The position numbers and the translations under genes are program-made. The notes under the pieces are model-generated. The model saw only the letters and a list, made by a program, of their open reading frames with translations, was not told the origin of the DNA and ran no database searches. Source: Ecdyonurus torrentis (lineage: Eukaryota > Arthropoda > Insecta > Ephemeroptera > Heptageniidae). Taken from it: DNA of 64,000 nt. The stretch lies in contig OX439132.1 in NCBI GenBank assembly GCA_949318235.1, forward strand, positions 20,228,217-20,292,216, in the 5' to 3' direction. This document shows, one piece after another, positions 60,330 through 64,000 of the stretch (within the stretch, counting starts at the first letter, position 1; each line of letters begins with the position of its first letter).

Positions 60330-62881
60330 TTATGCAGCCAGTGTTGCATCTATCTGTTTTAACCATGGCACGGCCAGCTTCAGTTTACGACGATAAGCCG
60401 AGTCATTAGCCAAGGGATTACGCTCCAGGTACACAGTGGAGAGCTGTTTGTTGTGTGACAATACTTGTACACACTGCCAGTCTTCCACCAAGTTGTCGTT
60501 CATCTGAAACAATACCACACCACAAATTAGTGTGCTAGCATATCAAATAAACAAATATTGTTAAAGGGGGAAAAAAATGACCAAGGGGGAATTTAATAAT
60601 TGTACTAAAATATTTTGTAGTGCTATGAATTTTGCAAGTCAATACATGAAAAAATAGTAATAAAGAACCTTTAAATGGGGGAAGAAAAAGAATTAAAAGC
60701 TCTATCCATTTGAATGCTACAAATAAAATTGTTAAGATTATGAAATACATATTGGCATCTGATAAGCAGCAATAGCTCTATAATAAATTGTCTCTTACCC
60801 AAAGCTCCTCTAGCTTGGTGAGATGTTGAATGTTGCAGATCTCAGAGATCTTATTGGATGCAAGATCCAGAGTTGTGAGCTCCAAATTTTGTTCCAGGCC
60901 AGATATCTGAGTGATGCCATTCTCAGACAGATACAGTTGGTTCATGGTTGTCAGTTCCTCCATGTTTTCTATTTGGGTCAGTCGATTGCGCTATAAAAAA
61001 TATACAGGCAGCAAGGTAGAAACAAATTATATATTCAGCTTTAAATAATCATAGTTTACTCATCTGTAAAACTTAATTTATTAATAACAGAAGAATGTAA
61101 GAGGTTTCATTTAACTCATCACAGTAATCAACAAATAATATTAAGTAAGGGGGGGGGGGGGGACTGATAAAGGAGTCCAATTTTTTTAAAATTGTTATTA
61201 TTAATTTTAGTTTACTTACATGGGAGAGTAAGTCATTACCTGTAAACTGAGCAACTCTAGTCCTTTCAAGCATTCCACCTTCTCTATGCGGCAGATCTTG
61301 TTCTTGCCCAAGAAGAGACTCTTCAGTGATGTAAGCTCCTCCAAGTTTTCAATATTCTGTAATTTATTTAAGCATTATGAAGATTTTATTTAGAGAAAAA
61401 AAATGATAGGAGAGAGAGAGGAAAGTAAGTTTTGTGTGTGTGTGTGTGTGTGTGTGAAAATTTTATGTTCACATAGCTTTGAGTAACCCAGCCTTTAACA
61501 CCTATTATATAGTATGCTAAATTTAAAAGGTAAGGACATAGGAAACCAGCAAGGGCCTTTCTACAGTGAAACAAGTCCTATTGTTTTGAGACAATCTTGC
61601 TAGCACAACATGATAAACACGTCTGTGCTAACAAGATATTCAGATTCTCACTTCCCTATGGTAGCTTGCTGGTTTCCTCTGTCCTTGCCTTTTAAATTTA
61701 TCATACTGAACCACAATGGTTTATTTTTCTTAATATCAAAATATGTATGAAAGCAGCTCACTCTGATCTTATTATCTCCAAGTTCCAGAAGATTTAACTT
61801 CTTGAGATGTCCTAGGTTCTCAATTTTTGAGATTTTATTGGAGCACAAAAATAATTTTTGTAAATTTATTAAATTGTCCAATCCCTGGATCTCTCGGATA
61901 CGATTAAACGACAGGTCGAGCAACCTAAAACCAAGAGAGACAATGACATTTATTTCTATACGATTGTACAGTTTGAAGTTACTTACTCTAGATTAACAAG
62001 GCAATCCAGGTTTTCAATGACAGTAATCTGATTGTCATACAACTCCAGTTCACGTAGGGTCACCAGGTGACTCACATTCTCAATTTTCTTGATCAAGTTC
62101 CACCGCAGAGACAGGCATTGAAGTTTTGTCAACGGCTCCAAGTTTTCCAATTTTGCAATTCTCTGGTGATTCATATCCAGCTCCTATCAGAAATTTCAAT
62201 GCAATTTTAAATTCAATATACCGGTACTCAATATTTTTCATTTCAAAATTGCAATTCACTTTATTAGATCATACAAAAAAAAAAAATAATAATAAAAACT
62301 TTGAAAAGATAAGAGACATAATTGTGCTCCAGAAAGTGTCTAAATATGGTATTAGCTAACCCTCTTGATCAGGTCATCATTTCCTTCAGGGGTCACGGGG
62401 GTCTCTTAACTGGCATCATCTATTCATCTGGTTCCAAAATTTGGTGACTAGTCACCAAGTCCTTACAACTTCATAGAAATTTGTTTGAATTTGATAGACC
62501 TATCAGGGCTGAGCAATATGAGCTCTGAATAAGTGCGCAGTAGTGCCATTTAAAATACATAGAACCGTATGGCGCTTGCAATGTTAAGAAGTTCTTTGAA
62601 AGAGAGGGTGAGCCAATACCATATATCGATGTTGAGTGCATGGTAAACATGGCACAGCTCTAGCCAAGAGTTCCCGAACGGGGCAGCGGCGGTTTCTCAT
62701 AAAGATAACATAGTGTGGTTGCAGGTTGCCTATGCAAATTATTCGGGAACTTTTGGCTAGAGCTGTACATACTATACAAACCTCAGTATTAGGATCCACA
62801 ATGATGATTTCTCCTGGGCTCTCTCCACCATCATCTTCCACTGTTAATTAAAAATAGCTATTTAATTACATTGTGTATAAG

Positions 62882-62913
<32 letters not shown>

Positions 62914-63412
62914 CTAGATTTTTCTGTAAAATTGAAGATTTTTTAAAAATAAAACTGCAAAAAAGTACCCCCCCCCCCCCCCCCTATTTTATTACATCTT
63001 ACTTTTTTCTTCTCCCTCGCTTACTGCAGAACTGTCCAGGCTAACTTCCTTAGCAAATGATGCATGATGAGGCTTGTCTTCACCTCCCGCTTCTTCCATT
63101 ACTGCGCCGTTCTTTTTCACGTCCGTATCTGCGCGGGAGAAATTAATGCTAATTAATACATAGGCCTTATAAATTGTTTTTACAACAAAGGGCAATGAAG
63201 ATGTAATTATATAGACATAACACCTCGATTCTTTGCAAAATATAAAAAATATTGGATTACGTAAATGCCAAATATATAAAACAGTAAAATTTCCAATGCC
63301 GGGTTGCTTGGCTTGGATGACACCCAAATATGCTGTGACATTTTTAAGTTAAAATTAAAAAGGAAAAATTTTAAAATGCAAGTTAAATATTGCATGAGAC
63401 ATTACCTGCCAT
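60330..63412 (-). CDS. PPP1R7: Protein phosphatase 1 regulatory subunit 7 (Sds22), leucine-rich repeat protein (8 exons, 344 aa)
   Basis: Coding exons in transcript order are 63412-63406, 63128-63003, 62840-62782, 62183-61987, 61924-61762, 61356-61240, 60990-60799 and 60503-60330. They sum to 1035 nt and all phases agree. Sds22 binds the catalytic subunit of protein phosphatase 1 and takes part in its assembly and in mitotic control. The first ~64 residues are acidic and disordered. From about residue 65 to 330 run SDS22-type 22-residue leucine-rich repeats, such as LSLRWNLIKKIENVSHL, LFLCSNKISKIENLGHL and LFLGKNKICRIEKVECL. The protein ends with the family's cap, VYLERNPLANDSAYRRKLKL then QIDATLAA. 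The length is close to human PPP1R7 (about 360 aa). Exon 1 codes for only Met-Ala plus one base. The donor after exon 3 is the weak GTTTGT. The gene converges on ACTR5 and diverges from the exon at 63715. Confidence 0.95.
61435..61455. repeat. Short (GT)n tract
   Basis: About ten GT units in PPP1R7 intron 5. Confidence 0.85.
61509..61745. mobile_element. Repeat family D, copy 2, with inverted repeats, in PPP1R7 intron 5
   Basis: TATGCTAAATTTAAAAGG then TAAGGACATAGGAAACCAGC (from 61509) is mirrored by GCTGGTTTCCTCTGTCCTTG then CCTTTTAAATTTATCATA (to about 61708): about 40 bp inverted arms with few mismatches. Similarity to 58360-58530 continues beyond the right arm to about 61745. Non-coding. 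Confidence 0.65.
62655..62765. mobile_element. Tc1/mariner-type MITE family B, copy 2 (111 bp), in PPP1R7 intron 3
   Basis: This copy is in inverted orientation relative to 54185-54304 and has the same interior. The ends are CAGCTCTAGCCAAGAGTTCC and, inverted, CAGCTCTAGCCAAAAGTTCC. TA flanks the right end; the left has CA, a likely decayed TA. It sits 16 bp from the exon 3 donor of PPP1R7. Confidence 0.85.
62885..62984. repeat. Poly(A) and poly(C) runs in PPP1R7 intron 2
   Basis: About 28 A (62886-62913) and about 16 C (62969-62984) lie in an intron of only 162 bp. Long C or G runs also occur at 3198-3217, 23742-23755, 31347-31358, 33713-33724, 52594-52610 and 61149-61162. Confidence 0.8.
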
Positions 63413-63714
63413 TACAAAGGATTTAAGAAATTGTCGAAAAACTCCCAAAAGTTTATAAAACTTGAGAAATTGTCGAAACTCTACACACAAAATTAGGTCC
63501 TCGTGTTTGTTGACGAAATTTTGACAGCTGAGAGTTTTTTGACGTCACCGATTTTGAAGATGGCGCTGTATTTCGCTGTATTTAGCGGGAGATTTAAAAA
63601 TCAAAACAAAAAAGAGATGCAATGAAGAATTCTGGCTACTCTCGGCTGGACTGACAGCAGAAATACTGTAAAAACGTAAAAACTAAATAGTTTTCGATCC
63701 AAGTGGCAACAAAA
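63413..63714. promoter_or_regulatory. Bidirectional promoter between PPP1R7 and the signal-peptide gene
   Basis: Only 302 bp separate the divergent start codons, so both 5' UTRs and core promoters must fit here unless UTR introns exist. It holds a perfect CRE (TGACGTCA, 63540-63547), a YY1/Pho-like AAGATGGCGC (63557-63566) and two identical 14-bp copies of AGAAATTGTCGAAA (63426-63439 and 63465-63478). No TATA box was seen. Factor binding is inferred from motifs. Confidence 0.5.
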
Positions 63715-63812
63715 ATGTATTTATGGAAAATTATAGTGATTTTTCTAAACGTCTTCGTTTGCTTAAGTGAAAAAATTCCTATAAAAATCGTGGATGATCC
63801 AGTAAATTACGA
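63715..63812 (+). CDS. First coding exon of a secretory or membrane protein (partial gene, continues past the window)
   Basis: The ATG at 63715 is the first after an in-frame TAG (63688-63690). The 32 complete codons begin MYLWKIIVIFLNVFVCLS, a typical signal peptide with a hydrophobic core at residues 3-17 and likely cleavage near residue 18-19. The mature start is EKIPIKIVDDPVNY. A GAGTAAGTT donor follows, splitting a codon after two bases. The remaining ~190 bp of the window look intronic. The family could not be recognised from 32 residues. It shares a promoter region with PPP1R7. Confidence 0.65.
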
Positions 63813-64000
63813 GTAAGTTGTTTCAAGTTCAACTATATATATTCTACCATATGCATGTATACTCTGTACATACATTTAAAAATATGGTTATGTCTAAATA
63901 TGTAAGTGTGTTTCTTTGGTATGTATATTATTTAACAATGTATGTATAATATATATATTCTCTGTGTATAATTTTGTAATTTATAATTGTTCCTGTACTA

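Overview
The window is nuclear DNA from a eukaryote. It is strongly AT-rich and full of long (CT)n/(GA)n, (AT)n and (CA)n microsatellites and mononucleotide runs. Coding sequence is sparse, and every gene is split by GT-AG introns. The protein content, the microsatellite-rich background, a tRNA-Ser-derived SINE and many short inverted-repeat transposons suggest an invertebrate, most likely an arthropod. That lineage call is an inference; the sequence does not fix the order.

Three complete genes and the first exon of a fourth could be assembled by hand, with every splice phase agreeing. (1) On the minus strand, positions 39664 down to 4326, a six-exon gene encodes a 348-residue protein. It has an N-terminal membrane segment, a short charged helix, a C3HC4 RING finger and a long low-complexity tail. 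Its first intron is about 28 kb and holds most of the window's repeats. (2) On the plus strand, 53489-58193, a twelve-exon gene encodes a 682-residue Arp5 (ACTR5), the actin-related subunit of the INO80 chromatin remodeller. (3) On the minus strand, 63412 down to 60330, an eight-exon gene encodes a 344-residue PPP1R7/Sds22, the leucine-rich-repeat regulator of protein phosphatase 1. (4) At the right edge, on the plus strand, an exon at 63715-63812 encodes a signal peptide and the start of a secretory or membrane protein. It lies head to head with PPP1R7, and the 302 bp between their start codons hold a perfect CRE and a YY1-like site.

Layout: 1-4325 is AT-rich sequence with no gene seen. 4326-39664 is the RING gene, with transposons in introns. 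39700-39905 is a GC-rich patch that is probably its promoter. 39905-53488 is intergenic, with clustered CRE motifs near 46.65 kb and 50.52 kb, two copies of one inverted-repeat element and several microsatellites. 53489-63412 holds the convergent pair ACTR5 and PPP1R7, with at least two MITEs between their 3' ends.

The most interesting non-genic structure is a 1.4 kb element at 27172-28573. Its ends are inverted, it is packed with the palindromes CAAGATCTTG and CTTGCAAG, it has internal repeats of roughly 120-130 bp, and it carries a piece of 5S rRNA with the internal promoter region. Several MITE families occur here as pairs of copies, some with visible target-site duplications. No operon, CRISPR array, viral gene or complete structural RNA gene was seen.
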